A DNA stretch of 33,695 bases from Paenibacillus popilliae ATCC 14706 (GCF_000315235.1 NZ_BALG01000019.1:1-33695), one strand, 5' to 3'; positions 15,446 through 24,050 are shown, numbered from the stretch's first letter. Notes: generated by a model from the sequence alone, not told the origin. Numbers and translations: made by a program.

Positions 15446-16516
15446 ATGATGAAACGGTGGCGTGCAGTGAAGCGACTCCTTCCTCTGTTAGCTGGGCTCG
15501 TCTTGCTGCTCAGCGCTTGTGGTCGCGCGGATTTGTCCGCTCTTAATCCACAGGGTCCGATAGCAGAGGGTCAGTTCGGTCTGATGAAGATTGCGATTAC
15601 GATTATGGCGCTCGTAGTCGTTGTCGTATTCGCGCTTTCCATTTATGTCGTCATCCGATTCCGCAGACGGCCGGGTGACCATTCGATTCCGAAGCAAGTA
15701 GAAGGCAATCACAAGATGGAGGTTATTTGGACGGTTATTCCGATTCTCCTCTTGATTATTCTGGCAGTCCCGACCGTGAAGTACGTGTTTGCTTTCGCTG
15801 AAGATTACAGCCAAGATCCCGATGCAATCAAGGTGAAGGTGACTGCACACCAATTCTGGTGGGAATTTGAATACCCTGAACTGGGCGTACATACCGCACA
15901 GGATCTCGTCATCCCGATAGGGAAAAATGTGGCGGTCGAGTCGCGGACGGCTGACGTTCTTCACTCGTTCTGGGTGCCTGCTCTTGCAGGAAAGGTGGAC
16001 ACCAACCCGTCGAGCAACATAAATAAAATGTACTTCAGCGCGAATAAAGTTGGGGTATACCGGGGCAAGTGCGCGGAGTTGTGCGGACAGTCCCACGCCT
16101 TGATGGAATTCAAGGTCAGATCGGTAAGCGAAGAGACATTTTACGCTTGGGTTAATGAGATGAAGGCAGAGCCGAAGCCGTTCGAAGGCGATAGGCAAGT
16201 CGCCGAGAGCTTCAAGCAGAACTGCCTGACCTGCCATGCTATCGATAATGCGCCTTCCCTCGGCCCGAACTTGAAGGGCACGGGAAGCCGTGAAGCTGTC
16301 GCCGGCATTTTGCTCAACCGGGATACGATTGATGAGCCGCTTGAGCAGCAAGTAGTTGAAGATCATTTGCGCCAGTGGATACTGAATCCGCAGAAGGTGA
16401 AGCCAGGGAATACGATGCCTAAATACGAGGGTGTATTGTCATTGAAAGAGCTGGACGGCATTGTAAAATATCTGGCGGAATACAAACTTGATTCTCTGAA
16501 AGAGATCAATAAGTAA
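15446..16516 (+). CDS. ctaC: cytochrome c oxidase subunit II with fused cytochrome c (caa3 type)
   Basis: 356 residues. Subunit II accepts electrons through CuA and, in caa3 oxidases, carries its own cytochrome c domain. Lipoprotein signal with lipobox LSAC (Cys25). Two membrane segments at about 48-71 and 92-115. CuA ligands are complete: H173 (VLHSFW), C209, E211, C213, H217 and M220 in CAELCGQSHALM. The C-terminal domain has heme motif C260-LT-C263-H264 and a Met ligand candidate at M324 (GNTMPKY). The first of two ATGs follows GTGGGG at seven bases. It heads ctaCDEF; ctaD starts 31 bases later. Length matches B. subtilis CtaC (356). Confidence 0.97.
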   Translation: MMKRWRAVKRLLPLLAGLVLLLSACGRADLSALNPQGPIAEGQFGLMKIAITIMALVVVVVFALSIYVVIRFRRRPGDHSIPKQVEGNHKMEVIWTVIPILLLIILAVPTVKYVFAFAEDYSQDPDAIKVKVTAHQFWWEFEYPELGVHTAQDLVIPIGKNVAVESRTADVLHSFWVPALAGKVDTNPSSNINKMYFSANKVGVYRGKCAELCGQSHALMEFKVRSVSEETFYAWVNEMKAEPKPFEGDRQVAESFKQNCLTCHAIDNAPSLGPNLKGTGSREAVAGILLNRDTIDEPLEQQVVEDHLRQWILNPQKVKPGNTMPKYEGVLSLKELDGIVKYLAEYKLDSLKEINK

Positions 16517-16547
16517 TAGAAATGTATCTTCTAGGGGGGGAACGACC

Positions 16548-18434
16548 TTGGCTCACACGGGGAAGCGTCATCGCGGCTTAATGGATTGGCTGACGACGGT
16601 CGACCATAAGAAGATAGGTATTCTTTACCTTATTGCCGGAGGCTTTTTCTTCGGTATCGGCGGAATTGAGGCCATCTTGATACGTATACAATTGATTGAA
16701 CCGAATTTCGATTTCGTGGATGCGCAATTATTCAATGAATTGATTACGATGCATGGGACGACCATGATTTTCCTGGGTGCCATGCCACTGATATTTGCCC
16801 TAATGAATGCGATTGTGCCGCTGCAGATTGGGGCACGAGACGTTGCGTTCCCCTTTCTGAACGCGCTCGGCTTCTGGACGTTCTTCTTCGGAGGACTGCT
16901 TCTGAACCTGAGCTGGCTCCTGGGGGGCGGTGTGCCTGATGCAGGCTGGACTTCCTACGTGCCGTTGTCCAGTACCGAATACAGCTCTCACCACGGGGTA
17001 GATTTCTATGTTCTCGGGCTGCAGATTTCCGGTCTCGGAACGCTGATCGGCGGAATTAACTTCCTGGCTACGATTATTAACATGCGTGCGCCGGGCATGT
17101 CATTCATGCGGATGCCGATGTTCACTTGGACGGTGTTTATTACATCCGCGCTCATTTTGTTCGCTTTCCCTGCCGTTACCGTAGGTCTCGTATTGCTCAT
17201 GTTCGACCGCCTCTTCGGAGGGAACTTCTTCGATACGCCGAATGGCGGCAACGTTATTCTGTGGCAGCATATCTTCTGGATATTCGGTCATCCGGAAGTA
17301 TACATTCTGATTTTGCCGGCGTTTGGGATTATTTCCGATGTCGTTAGCACATTCTCTCGCAAGCGTCTGTTCGGTTACAGCTCCATGGTCTTCGCTACCG
17401 TGCTCATTGGATTCTTGGGCTTCATGGTCTGGGCGCACCATATGTTCACCGTAGGTCTCGGACCCGTCGCGAATGCGCTCTTCTCGGTAGCGACGATGCT
17501 GATTGCCGTTCCGACAGGGATCAAAATATTTAACTGGGTATTTACGCTGTGGGGCGGTTCGATTACGTTCACTACCGCCAACCTGTTCGCCATCGGCTTC
17601 ATCCCTACGTTCGTAATGGGCGGGGTAACCGGGGTCATGCTCGCCGCAGCGCCGGCCGACTTCCAGTTCCATGATACCTATTTCGTAGTGGCTCACTTCC
17701 ACTACACAATTGTAGGGGGACTTATTCTTGGCCTGTTCGCCGGCTTCCATTACTGGTGGCCGAAGATGTTCGGGCGGATGCTGAACGAGAACATCGGTAA
17801 AGCTGCGTTCTGGATGTTCTGGATTGGCTTCCAACTGACGTTCTTTATCCAGCATTTCCTCGGCTTAATCGGGATGCAGCGTCGTGTCTTTACGTATTTG
17901 CCGAACCAAGGCTTCGATACGATGAACCTCGTTAGTACGGTCGGGGCGCTGATGATGGGCGTTGGGGTATTGCTCTTTCTGGCTAATATTGTTGTCTCGC
18001 ACTGCCAGAAGCAGGTTCTGGGCAACGACCCTTGGGAAGATGGACGTACGCTAGAGTGGACGATTCCATCACCGCCGCCGGAGTATAACTTCAAGCAGAC
18101 GCCGCTTGTACGCGGCTATGACGCTTGGTGGAAAGAAAAGATGGATGGCCATAGGGAGATGACGCCGGCCGAACCGGTAGGCTCTATCCATATGCCTTCG
18201 CCTTCGATCTTGCCGTTCATGATGTCCGTCGGCCTGTTCATCGCCGGCTTCGGATTCATGTTCGCCAAGGACGATTATAAAAATACAGCATTAAACTTCT
18301 TGTTCAACAACCATCTTGTTGCGGCTTTCGGATTGGTGATTACTTTTGCCTGCATGGTCATTCGTTCCATCAGAGACGATCACGGCTATCATATTGAACC
18401 GGAAGAGTTGGAGCAGAAGGGGGTAAAAGCATGA
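16548..18434 (+). CDS. ctaD: cytochrome c oxidase subunit I (heme-copper catalytic subunit)
   Basis: 628 residues. It reduces oxygen to water and pumps protons. Metal ligands are intact: H69 (heme a), H248 with cross-linked Y252 in GHPEVY (CuB), H297-H298 in WAHHMF (CuB), H383 (heme a3) and H385 (heme a) in VAHFHY. The K-channel and D-channel type segments (around 319-344 and 119-131) are in place. The starting codon is TTG, nine bases from a run of seven G residues, and the next residues AHTGKRHRG match the family. The C-terminal extension (about 540-610) adds two more membrane segments, usual for Bacillus CtaD. It overlaps ctaE by four bases. Confidence 0.98.
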   Translation: MAHTGKRHRGLMDWLTTVDHKKIGILYLIAGGFFFGIGGIEAILIRIQLIEPNFDFVDAQLFNELITMHGTTMIFLGAMPLIFALMNAIVPLQIGARDVAFPFLNALGFWTFFFGGLLLNLSWLLGGGVPDAGWTSYVPLSSTEYSSHHGVDFYVLGLQISGLGTLIGGINFLATIINMRAPGMSFMRMPMFTWTVFITSALILFAFPAVTVGLVLLMFDRLFGGNFFDTPNGGNVILWQHIFWIFGHPEVYILILPAFGIISDVVSTFSRKRLFGYSSMVFATVLIGFLGFMVWAHHMFTVGLGPVANALFSVATMLIAVPTGIKIFNWVFTLWGGSITFTTANLFAIGFIPTFVMGGVTGVMLAAAPADFQFHDTYFVVAHFHYTIVGGLILGLFAGFHYWWPKMFGRMLNENIGKAAFWMFWIGFQLTFFIQHFLGLIGMQRRVFTYLPNQGFDTMNLVSTVGALMMGVGVLLFLANIVVSHCQKQVLGNDPWEDGRTLEWTIPSPPPEYNFKQTPLVRGYDAWWKEKMDGHREMTPAEPVGSIHMPSPSILPFMMSVGLFIAGFGFMFAKDDYKNTALNFLFNNHLVAAFGLVITFACMVIRSIRDDHGYHIEPEELEQKGVKA

Positions 18435-19051
18435 GCGCACCTGTGCACCACGCTAACGGCCAATGGCCTCACGAACCGGAAAAGGCGACGTTAGACGGCC
18501 GCAATAAAGTGATTGGCTTTTGGCTTTTCCTTGGCGGCGAAGCGGTGTTGTTCGGCACGTTGTTCGCGACGTTCCTCGCACTCCGCGATCAGGTTGGGGA
18601 CGGACCGGCTGCCAGCGAGCTATTCCAGCTCCCGATGATTGCGGCCGCGACGGCTATCCTGCTGGTGAGTTCCTTGACAAGCGTATTCGCGGTTCAAGCG
18701 CTGCACCGCAACGACATCAAGTCTTTAATTATGTGGCTGATCGTTACCGTTGTTCTTGGCTTCTGCTTCTTGGGATTGGAAATTTACGAGTTCGTTGCGT
18801 ACGTCCATGAAGGTCATACATTCACGACCAGCGCCTTCAGTACGTCGTTCTATACGCTGGTCGGATTCCACGGAGCACACGTTGCCTTCGGCGTCGTCTG
18901 GATCTCCATCCTGATCGGCCAGCTCTTCAAGAAAGGACTGAACCTGGTTACGGCGCCTAAAGTCTACGTATCGGCTATCTACTGGCACTTCATCGACGTC
19001 GTATGGGTATTCATTTTTACGGTTGTTTACTTGATGGGAAAGGTGGGGTAA
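18431..19051 (+). CDS. ctaE: cytochrome c oxidase subunit III
   Basis: 206 residues with five membrane segments, the short bacterial form of subunit III. Family features include NKVIGFWLFLGGEAVLFG near the N-terminus, the Glu in LGLEIYEF (around 116-122), and GFHGAHVAFG then YWHFIDVVWVF at the C-terminal end. It stabilises subunit I and the proton uptake path. The ATG overlaps the ctaD stop (ATGA), indicating translational coupling; AAGGGGG lies just upstream. Confidence 0.97.
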   Translation: MSAPVHHANGQWPHEPEKATLDGRNKVIGFWLFLGGEAVLFGTLFATFLALRDQVGDGPAASELFQLPMIAAATAILLVSSLTSVFAVQALHRNDIKSLIMWLIVTVVLGFCFLGLEIYEFVAYVHEGHTFTTSAFSTSFYTLVGFHGAHVAFGVVWISILIGQLFKKGLNLVTAPKVYVSAIYWHFIDVVWVFIFTVVYLMGKVG

Positions 19052-19054
19052 GCG

Positions 19055-19375
19055 ATGGCAGGCCAAAACGTGGCATCCAACTCGTCGAATCGCCGTCATA
19101 AGCATGAAGGAAAGCAAAAGCATATCATTGCTTTTATCTTCTCCCTCGTTCTAACGCTTATCGCCTTTGTCATGGTAGCTTCTGCCGGTGTCGTGAACAA
19201 AACCTTCACCTACATTCTGCTTCTTGTCATGGCTGTGCAGCAGGTCATCATTCAAATGGCCTACTGGATGCATATGAAGGACAAAGGCCATATGCTGCCG
19301 ATTGTCTTTATGATAGGCGGAGCTTTCATCGCATTCCTGGCGATTATTATGGCCGTATATTGGGTCTGGTGGTAA
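19055..19375 (+). CDS. ctaF: cytochrome c oxidase subunit IV
   Basis: 106 residues with three membrane segments (about 23-43, 50-69, 80-103) and a basic, hydrophilic N-terminus. The segment QVIIQMAYWMHMKDKGH is typical of the prokaryotic subunit IV family (CtaF/QoxD-like). It starts three bases after the ctaE stop, with GGTGGGG as ribosome site, and is followed by a terminator, so it closes the structural ctaCDEF unit. Confidence 0.95.
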   Translation: MAGQNVASNSSNRRHKHEGKQKHIIAFIFSLVLTLIAFVMVASAGVVNKTFTYILLLVMAVQQVIIQMAYWMHMKDKGHMLPIVFMIGGAFIAFLAIIMAVYWVWW

Positions 19376-19393
19376 GGAGAAACGGATATTTAG

Positions 19394-19425
19394 AAAGAGG
19401 GGACGCACAGGCGTCGCCTCTTTTT
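19394..19425 (+). terminator. intrinsic terminator after ctaF
   Basis: AAAGAGGGGACGC (19394-19406), loop ACAG, GCGTCGCCTCTTT (19411-19423) with one G-G mismatch, then T to 19425. It separates ctaCDEF from ctaG, allowing lower expression of the assembly factor. Confidence 0.85.
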
Positions 19426-19485
19426 CCGTAATAGAGCAGAATGTGGCGAAATGATGGCATCCGCAAGAGAAGGGGATGAACGAAA

Positions 19486-20397
19486 TTGTTGGAATTAACG
19501 AAATATTTTAGCCCGTATGATGTATGGAGTCCGTTGTTTTTTGTCTCTTCGGTGCTTGTTATCATTCTCTATCTGGGAATTACGGGCCCGTATATACGAG
19601 TATTCTCCCAGACTGACCCTGTTCCCGTATCCAAAAAGCTGATGTTCATCGGCGGCGTGCTACTGCTATATCTGGCCCAAGGAGGTCCGATTAACTTAAT
19701 GAGCCATATCATGCTGACGTTCCATATGCTGATGATGGCTCTGACGTACATTATTGTGCCGCCTTTGATCTTATTGGGCATCCCTTCGTGGCTATGGAGC
19801 TACCTGCTGGATCGCAAGCCGCTGCGGTGGTTGAAAGGATTGATGCACCCGATACTGATGGCCGTGCTGTTCAATGCCTTGTTCTCGTTCTACCATGTGC
19901 CGGCGGTTCATGACTATGTGATGACCCATTATGAGATTCATATTGTGTATGACATTGTACTGTTCGTTGCAGCCATGATGATGTGGTGGACGATTGTCGT
20001 GCCGTTCCCCAAGTGGGTTATACTGGCAGACGTCAAAAAGATGGGCTACATTTTCTTGAACGGCGTCCTTATTACGCCGGCATGTGCGCTTATTATTTTT
20101 GCAGACGAGCCATTATACTCGACTTATGTGGACAAGGAAACGTGGATTCAAGCGATGGGCTACTGTCTCACCGGTGATCCGAGCAAGCTGCTGGCCGCTT
20201 TTGACGGCCCTGAATTCTTCAACTGGTTCTCGCCGGTGGAGGATCAGCAACTGGGAGGCATTGTGATGAAGCTGCTGCAGGAAGTCATGTATGGTTGTAT
20301 TCTGTACTATATATTCATTCACTGGTACCGCAGAGAAAGCAAAGAGGATGACGATATTGTGGGCACTCTTCCAGAAGAAGGGCAGTTCCATTCATAG
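19486..20397 (+). CDS. ctaG: cytochrome c oxidase assembly factor CtaG
   Basis: 303 residues, polytopic (about seven membrane segments), caa3-type CtaG family. In B. subtilis CtaG is needed for active caa3 oxidase and is unrelated to the copper chaperone of the same name in proteobacteria. Visible are conserved His/Met-rich membrane stretches likely involved in metal handling (LMSHIMLTFHMLMMAL around 71-86, FSFYHVPAVHDYVMTHYEIH around 133-152) and a large loop with TWIQAMGYCLTGDP. The start is TTG (two in tandem) about 11 bases after GAAGGGG. An ATG upstream in another frame stops early and was rejected. C-terminus is hydrophilic and acidic. Confidence 0.94.
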   Translation: MLELTKYFSPYDVWSPLFFVSSVLVIILYLGITGPYIRVFSQTDPVPVSKKLMFIGGVLLLYLAQGGPINLMSHIMLTFHMLMMALTYIIVPPLILLGIPSWLWSYLLDRKPLRWLKGLMHPILMAVLFNALFSFYHVPAVHDYVMTHYEIHIVYDIVLFVAAMMMWWTIVVPFPKWVILADVKKMGYIFLNGVLITPACALIIFADEPLYSTYVDKETWIQAMGYCLTGDPSKLLAAFDGPEFFNWFSPVEDQQLGGIVMKLLQEVMYGCILYYIFIHWYRRESKEDDDIVGTLPEEGQFHS

Positions 20398-20411
20398 AAT
20401 TCGTGTATAAT
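20383..20411 (+). promoter_or_regulatory. putative promoter of the DUF420 gene
   Basis: TATAAT lies at 20406-20411, just after the ctaG stop. The -35 region (CAGTTC, 20383-20388) is poor. It may give independent expression of the DUF420 gene. Confidence 0.4.
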
Positions 20412-20452
20412 AAAAGGCAAGTCTGAGTTGAGGTAGAGGAGGCATACCATTC

Positions 20453-20914
20453 GTGGATTTTTATTATCTCATGCCTACGGTAAGCACGACATTTATCGTC
20501 ATTAGTGCGATTCTGGTCGCGATCGGCTGGGCGCTTATCATCAAGGGCAAGCGCGAGGCGCACGAGAAGACGATGATCGCGGCAGCCGTAGCCGCCCTTC
20601 TGTTCTTTATCATTTACGTGTCACGGACCGTATTTGTCGGCAACACATCCTGGGGCGGCCCTGAAGGATTGAAGACGATCTATCTCATTTTCCTGCTGTT
20701 CCATATTGTGCTCGCTACCGTGGCAGCGGTATTCGGCATGACGACATTGGTAACCGGATTCCGATCCAAGTTCAAGATTCATCGAAAAATCGGAAAAATA
20801 ACCTCGATCATCTGGTTCATTACTGCCATCACCGGCGTTGTCGTATATACGCTTCTTTATATACTGTACCCAGGCGGCCACACGAAGCCGGTCATCGAAG
20901 CCATCTTCGGCTAG
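20453..20914 (+). CDS. ctaM: DUF420 membrane protein (CtaM/YozB type oxidase assembly factor)
   Basis: 153 residues with four membrane segments (about 8-28, 39-58, 75-97, 117-138). DUF420 proteins of B. subtilis and S. aureus (YozB, CtaM) are needed for heme-A-containing oxidases. Features: FYYLMPTVSTTFIVISAI at the start, the His-bearing segment KREAHEKTMIAA (around 39-48), HIVLATVAA (around 82-90) and FKIHRKIGKITSIIW (around 105-119). Start is GTG 20453, ten bases after GAGGAGG. Its place directly after ctaG supports the assembly role. The name ctaM is taken from family and context. Confidence 0.87.
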   Translation: MDFYYLMPTVSTTFIVISAILVAIGWALIIKGKREAHEKTMIAAAVAALLFFIIYVSRTVFVGNTSWGGPEGLKTIYLIFLLFHIVLATVAAVFGMTTLVTGFRSKFKIHRKIGKITSIIWFITAITGVVVYTLLYILYPGGHTKPVIEAIFG

Positions 20915-20926
20915 GTACGCAATTAA

Positions 20927-20972
20927 GCCCTTATGCTTGCTTCCGTTAGAAAAGCAGGCAGGGGGCGTTTTC
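20927..20972 (+). terminator. terminator after the DUF420 gene
   Basis: TGCTTGCTT (20934-20942) pairs with AAGCAGGCA (20952-20960) with one G-T pair. The stem extends with GCCC (20927-20930) and GGGC on the right side and is followed by GTTTTCTT. Confidence 0.7.
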
Positions 20973-21129
20973 TTATTGCAGCTTCAATGACTGTCAAGCA
21001 ATCTGGGCGGAGCGGGACGATGCGTTCCTGAAAGAGAACGGCATTATTCCGCGGCAGACGGCCGACATCGAATGGGATGATATTCCGACGTATGGAATCA
21101 AATTGAATCAGGAGGTTCGAAGTGAATGA
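20946..21129 (+). pseudogene. 3' remnant of an unidentified gene overlapping the ABC ATPase start
   Basis: A frame without start codon runs from after a TAG near 20945 to TGA at 21127-21129. From about 20985 it reads like real protein: AIWAERDDAFLKENGIIPRQ, then ADIEWDDIPTYGIKLNQE. Its stop overlaps the ATG of the ABC ATPase in an ATGA arrangement, so it once was translationally coupled to that operon. The upstream part appears replaced by the DUF420 terminator region, pointing to a deletion. I do not recognise the family. Confidence 0.5.
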
Positions 21130-22031
21130 AGCCATTAGAGTTGAAGCAAGTCGTGAAGCAGTATGCGGACAAGATAGCCGTCAGCGGCCTGAGTCTGGAC
21201 GTGGAAGAGGGGGAAATTTACGGTCTGCTCGGGGCGAACGGTGCAGGGAAGACGACGACGATGCGTATGGTGCTCGGTCTCATTTACCCGGATGGAGGGG
21301 AAATTCGTTATAACGGCCGGCCGTTCCATACCGAACTGCAGCGCACGCTCGGGTACTTGCCGGAAGAGCGGGGCATGTACCCGAAGATTCGGGTAAGCGA
21401 TCAGGTGACCTACTTAGCGCAGTTGCGCGGGATGCCGCGCAAGGAAGCGGACCGGAATCTCAAATATTGGCTGGAGCGCTTTAATGTGCCGGAGAACTAC
21501 AATAAGAAGATTGAAGAGCTGTCCAAAGGGAATCAGCAAAAAATCGGGTTCATCGCAGCCATTGTGCATAAGCCGAAGCTGCTCATTCTGGATGAGGCGT
21601 TCAGCGGGCTGGATCCGGTGAATGTCGAGTTGCTGAAGGAGACCGTCAAGGAGCTTCGCGACCAAGGCACGAGCATTCTGTTCTCGACCCACCGGATGGA
21701 GCATGTCGAGGAGTTGTGCCGCAAGGTGACGATTTTGCAGAAGGGCACTGCGGTCGTCCAAGGCTCGCTGCGGGAGTTGAAGTCCCGATACCCACGGGAG
21801 CAGGTGCTGCTTCGCGCCGCCGGGGAAATGGAAGGGCTGGCCTCGATTCCGGGGGTAGCCGACGTGAACCGGACGGAGGAAGGATACCGGATTCGGATCA
21901 GCGACGAGGCTGCGGCGCAGAAGATTTTGGAGAAGGCACTCGCCCAAGGTCCAATTCAGCGCTTCGAAGTGAAGGAGCCGACCTTGAACGAAATTTTCAT
22001 CAAGGCGGTAGGAGGTGATTTGAATGAATAA
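21126..22031 (+). CDS. ABC transporter ATP-binding protein (YhaQ/NatA type)
   Basis: 301 residues. Full ABC ATPase domain: Walker A GANGAGKT (36-43), signature LSKGNQQ (132-138), Walker B LLILDE (152-157) and H-loop His189. The C-terminal 70-80 residues match the DUF4162 tail seen in NatA/YhaQ-like exporters (ending NEIFIKAVGG). It powers the neighbouring ABC-2 permease. ATG 21126 follows GGAGG at ten bases and overlaps the stop of an upstream remnant. It overlaps the permease by eight bases. Paired with a roughly 420-residue permease, the pair most resembles B. subtilis YhaQ-YhaP. The cargo is unknown; NatAB relatives export sodium. Confidence 0.93.
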   Translation: MKPLELKQVVKQYADKIAVSGLSLDVEEGEIYGLLGANGAGKTTTMRMVLGLIYPDGGEIRYNGRPFHTELQRTLGYLPEERGMYPKIRVSDQVTYLAQLRGMPRKEADRNLKYWLERFNVPENYNKKIEELSKGNQQKIGFIAAIVHKPKLLILDEAFSGLDPVNVELLKETVKELRDQGTSILFSTHRMEHVEELCRKVTILQKGTAVVQGSLRELKSRYPREQVLLRAAGEMEGLASIPGVADVNRTEEGYRIRISDEAAAQKILEKALAQGPIQRFEVKEPTLNEIFIKAVGGDLNE

Positions 22032-23298
22032 AGTATGGACGGTGATCGGATTTACGCTGCGGACCAAGATAATGAACAAATCGTTTATTATTTCGACGCT
22101 GACTCTCGCCCTGCTGATCAGCATAGGGGCCAACGTCCCGTACTTCATATCTTTGTTCTCGAATAACGAGCCGACTACGATCGGCGTTGTCTCCGGGCCG
22201 CATCCGGACATTGCCAAGTCGCTCACCGATCATTATGCCAAGCAGGAGAAGCCGGACTTCCGCTTCGTTCCGTATATGGATGCGACGGAGGAGCAGGTGA
22301 AGAAGGATGTGCAGGCGGACAAGATCGAAGGGTATATTACATTCGAAGAAAAGGCAAAGGGAGAATTTCCGCTTGTCGTCTATTCCGGGAAAGACGCGCT
22401 CGGCATGGAGAAGGAATCGAAGCTGACAGGCACGCTCGCGCTGATTAAGACGGAGTGGCTGGTCAAGGATTCGTTGACTCCGGAGCAGATCGCCCAATTG
22501 AACGAGCCGGTTCAAGTCGAGAACAAGGCGATCCTGAAGGATGGCGGCCATGCCGCCGAAGAGAAGAGTCCCGCCAAGGAGGGGGGATCGGTCTTGGTCG
22601 TCACCGTGCTCATCATCTTGTTGTTTATGACGAATACGATGACAGGGAATATGATCGCGTCCGAAGTTACACAGGAGAAAAGCTCGCGCATTATGGAGAT
22701 TCTCATTACAAGCGTCTCACCGCTCGCCCAGATGTTCGGGAAGATTATCGGGATGTTTATCCTCGGATTAATGCAGATTGGACTTTTTATCATCGTCATG
22801 ATCGGGAACTTAATGCTGCCGCATAATAGCGCGCCGCTGAAGGACATGAACTTGGATATGTCGATGATCATTGATTGGGGGGTCGTAGGCGGCGGCTTGT
22901 TGCTCTTCGTGCTGGGCTACTTCCTGTACGCGACCCTGTACGCGGCCGTTGGCTCGATCGTTAGCCGGACGGAGGATCTCGGCCAGGCGATTATGCCGAT
23001 TACGATGCTGACGATGGCGGCTTTCTATATTGCGATCTTCAGCGTCTCAACGCCGAATTCGCTGCTGGTGAAGATTACTTCGTTCATTCCCTTCTTCACG
23101 CCGACATCTATGCTGCTGCGCCTGGGCGTAGGCGAGGTGGCCTGGTGGGAATTCGGGACTTCGCTTGTTATCCTGCTCGTCTCGGTCTTCGTGTTCGGCT
23201 GGCTGGCGGCGAAGATTTACCGTACCGGCGTCCTGATGTACGGCAAGCGCCCGTCGTGGAAAGAGATCCGTCAGGCGATGAAGGCGTACAAAATGTAA
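22024..23298 (+). CDS. ABC-2 type permease (YhaP/NatB type)
   Basis: 424 residues. Membrane segment 1 (about 20-46) is followed by a large extracytoplasmic domain (about 47-190), rich in charged residues, then five or six membrane segments (about 194-214, 240-262, 288-312, 325-345, 370-395). EKSSRIMEILITSVSPLAQMFGK (around 218-240) is the coupling region typical of NatB/YhaP exporters and contacts the ATPase. The gene overlaps the ATPase and is co-translated. It ends before a region rich in inverted repeats. Cargo cannot be told. Confidence 0.92.
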   Translation: MNKVWTVIGFTLRTKIMNKSFIISTLTLALLISIGANVPYFISLFSNNEPTTIGVVSGPHPDIAKSLTDHYAKQEKPDFRFVPYMDATEEQVKKDVQADKIEGYITFEEKAKGEFPLVVYSGKDALGMEKESKLTGTLALIKTEWLVKDSLTPEQIAQLNEPVQVENKAILKDGGHAAEEKSPAKEGGSVLVVTVLIILLFMTNTMTGNMIASEVTQEKSSRIMEILITSVSPLAQMFGKIIGMFILGLMQIGLFIIVMIGNLMLPHNSAPLKDMNLDMSMIIDWGVVGGGLLLFVLGYFLYATLYAAVGSIVSRTEDLGQAIMPITMLTMAAFYIAIFSVSTPNSLLVKITSFIPFFTPTSMLLRLGVGEVAWWEFGTSLVILLVSVFVFGWLAAKIYRTGVLMYGKRPSWKEIRQAMKAYKM

Positions 23299-23327
23299 GC
23301 TTCCGCTGACACTCTGTGTGTGAGTAA

Positions 23328-23354
23328 TGGTTAATAACCTGAGTGGTTAATAAC
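23328..23354. repeat. two tandem palindromic repeats
   Basis: TGGTTAATAAC occurs at 23328-23338 and 23344-23354, a 16-bp period. Each copy is nearly palindromic (GGTTA-A-TAACC). They lie 30 bases past the permease stop, at the edge of low-GC inserted DNA. They may be an operator pair or an integration scar. Confidence 0.55.
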
Positions 23355-23402
23355 TGATACATTTAGGTTACGTATCCTTACGGTCTACGGTGCAATATTG
23401 TT

Positions 23403-23449
23403 GGAGAAAATAAAGTGCTAGACGTGCAGTCTAATACTTTATTTTCTCC
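23403..23449. terminator. long inverted repeat, probable bidirectional terminator
   Basis: GGAGAAAATAAAGT (23403-23416) and ACTTTATTTTCTCC (23436-23449) are perfect complements. Inside, TAGAC and GTCTA extend the hairpin past one two-base mismatch around a GTGCA loop. It has T-rich arms on both sides and lies between the ABC operon and the convergent phosphotransferase remnant. Confidence 0.65.
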
Positions 23450-23507
23450 CACTATCACATATGTGGCATATCGCAGGAATAAGAAGTTCGCTCAAAAAGT
23501 CTCTGGA

Positions 23508-24050
23508 TCAGGAAGTATAACCGTTAATTATTTTTTGCACTTTCCATAATGCCCAACCTCTCGCTCTATCCCAAGTATCTTTATCTAATATCATTGATTC
23601 CATGAGAGTGAGTCTACTTTCATTATCAAAGAATGTCCATGCCATAACTAGATCACATGAAGGGTCTCCTATTCCTAAATTTCCAAAGTCAATTATTCCT
23701 GACAGTCTACCATTCTCAACCAACAAATTGCCTGGAGCTATATCTCCATGAACCCAGACAGGCGCCTTTGTCCATTTTGTATTCATTGCTTTGTTCCATA
23801 TTTCAATGCATGTTTTAACATCAACTACATTACTTAATTCCATGAGCGCAGATTGTGTTTCATCGTGATATACAGCTAAATCTCCTCCACGAAAGAAGTT
23901 ATGCGTACCTCCTATAGGTCCTCCAGTGCAGTCAATTAATTGAAATTCTTTTAAAAATGTTGCAAGGTCTTTAGCAAATTGATTTAAATTTACATTATCA
24001 TGATTAACCATTTCACCATTTACCCATTTATTGATTGAAGTAGTTCTGGA
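23508..24050 (-). pseudogene. aminoglycoside phosphotransferase-family gene, 5'-truncated
   Basis: About 180 codons of an APH/choline-kinase-like protein; full members have about 300 residues, so roughly the first 120 are missing, including the ATP-binding lobe. Present in the frame starting MVNHDNVNLNQ: catalytic loop VWVHGDIAPGNLL (86-97, Asp90), metal-binding IIDFGNLGIGD (106-116) and the C-terminal helices to IINGYTS. Coding sense continues upstream of ATG 24011 (SINKWVNGE) to about 24050 and then degrades. Base composition is clearly AT-richer than the flanks, a sign of transfer. Without the N-lobe it should be inactive as a kinase. Natural substrate unknown; relatives are often annotated from homology only. 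Confidence 0.75.

Noticed and set aside
15488-16366. 292-codon minus-strand frame opposite ctaC
   Set aside because: The plus strand encodes a complete subunit II with CuA and heme motifs; the antisense frame has no recognisable content.
23403-23449. Integron attC site
   Set aside because: No GTTRRRY core or R/L box pattern, no integrase and no cassette array; a terminator or element end is simpler.
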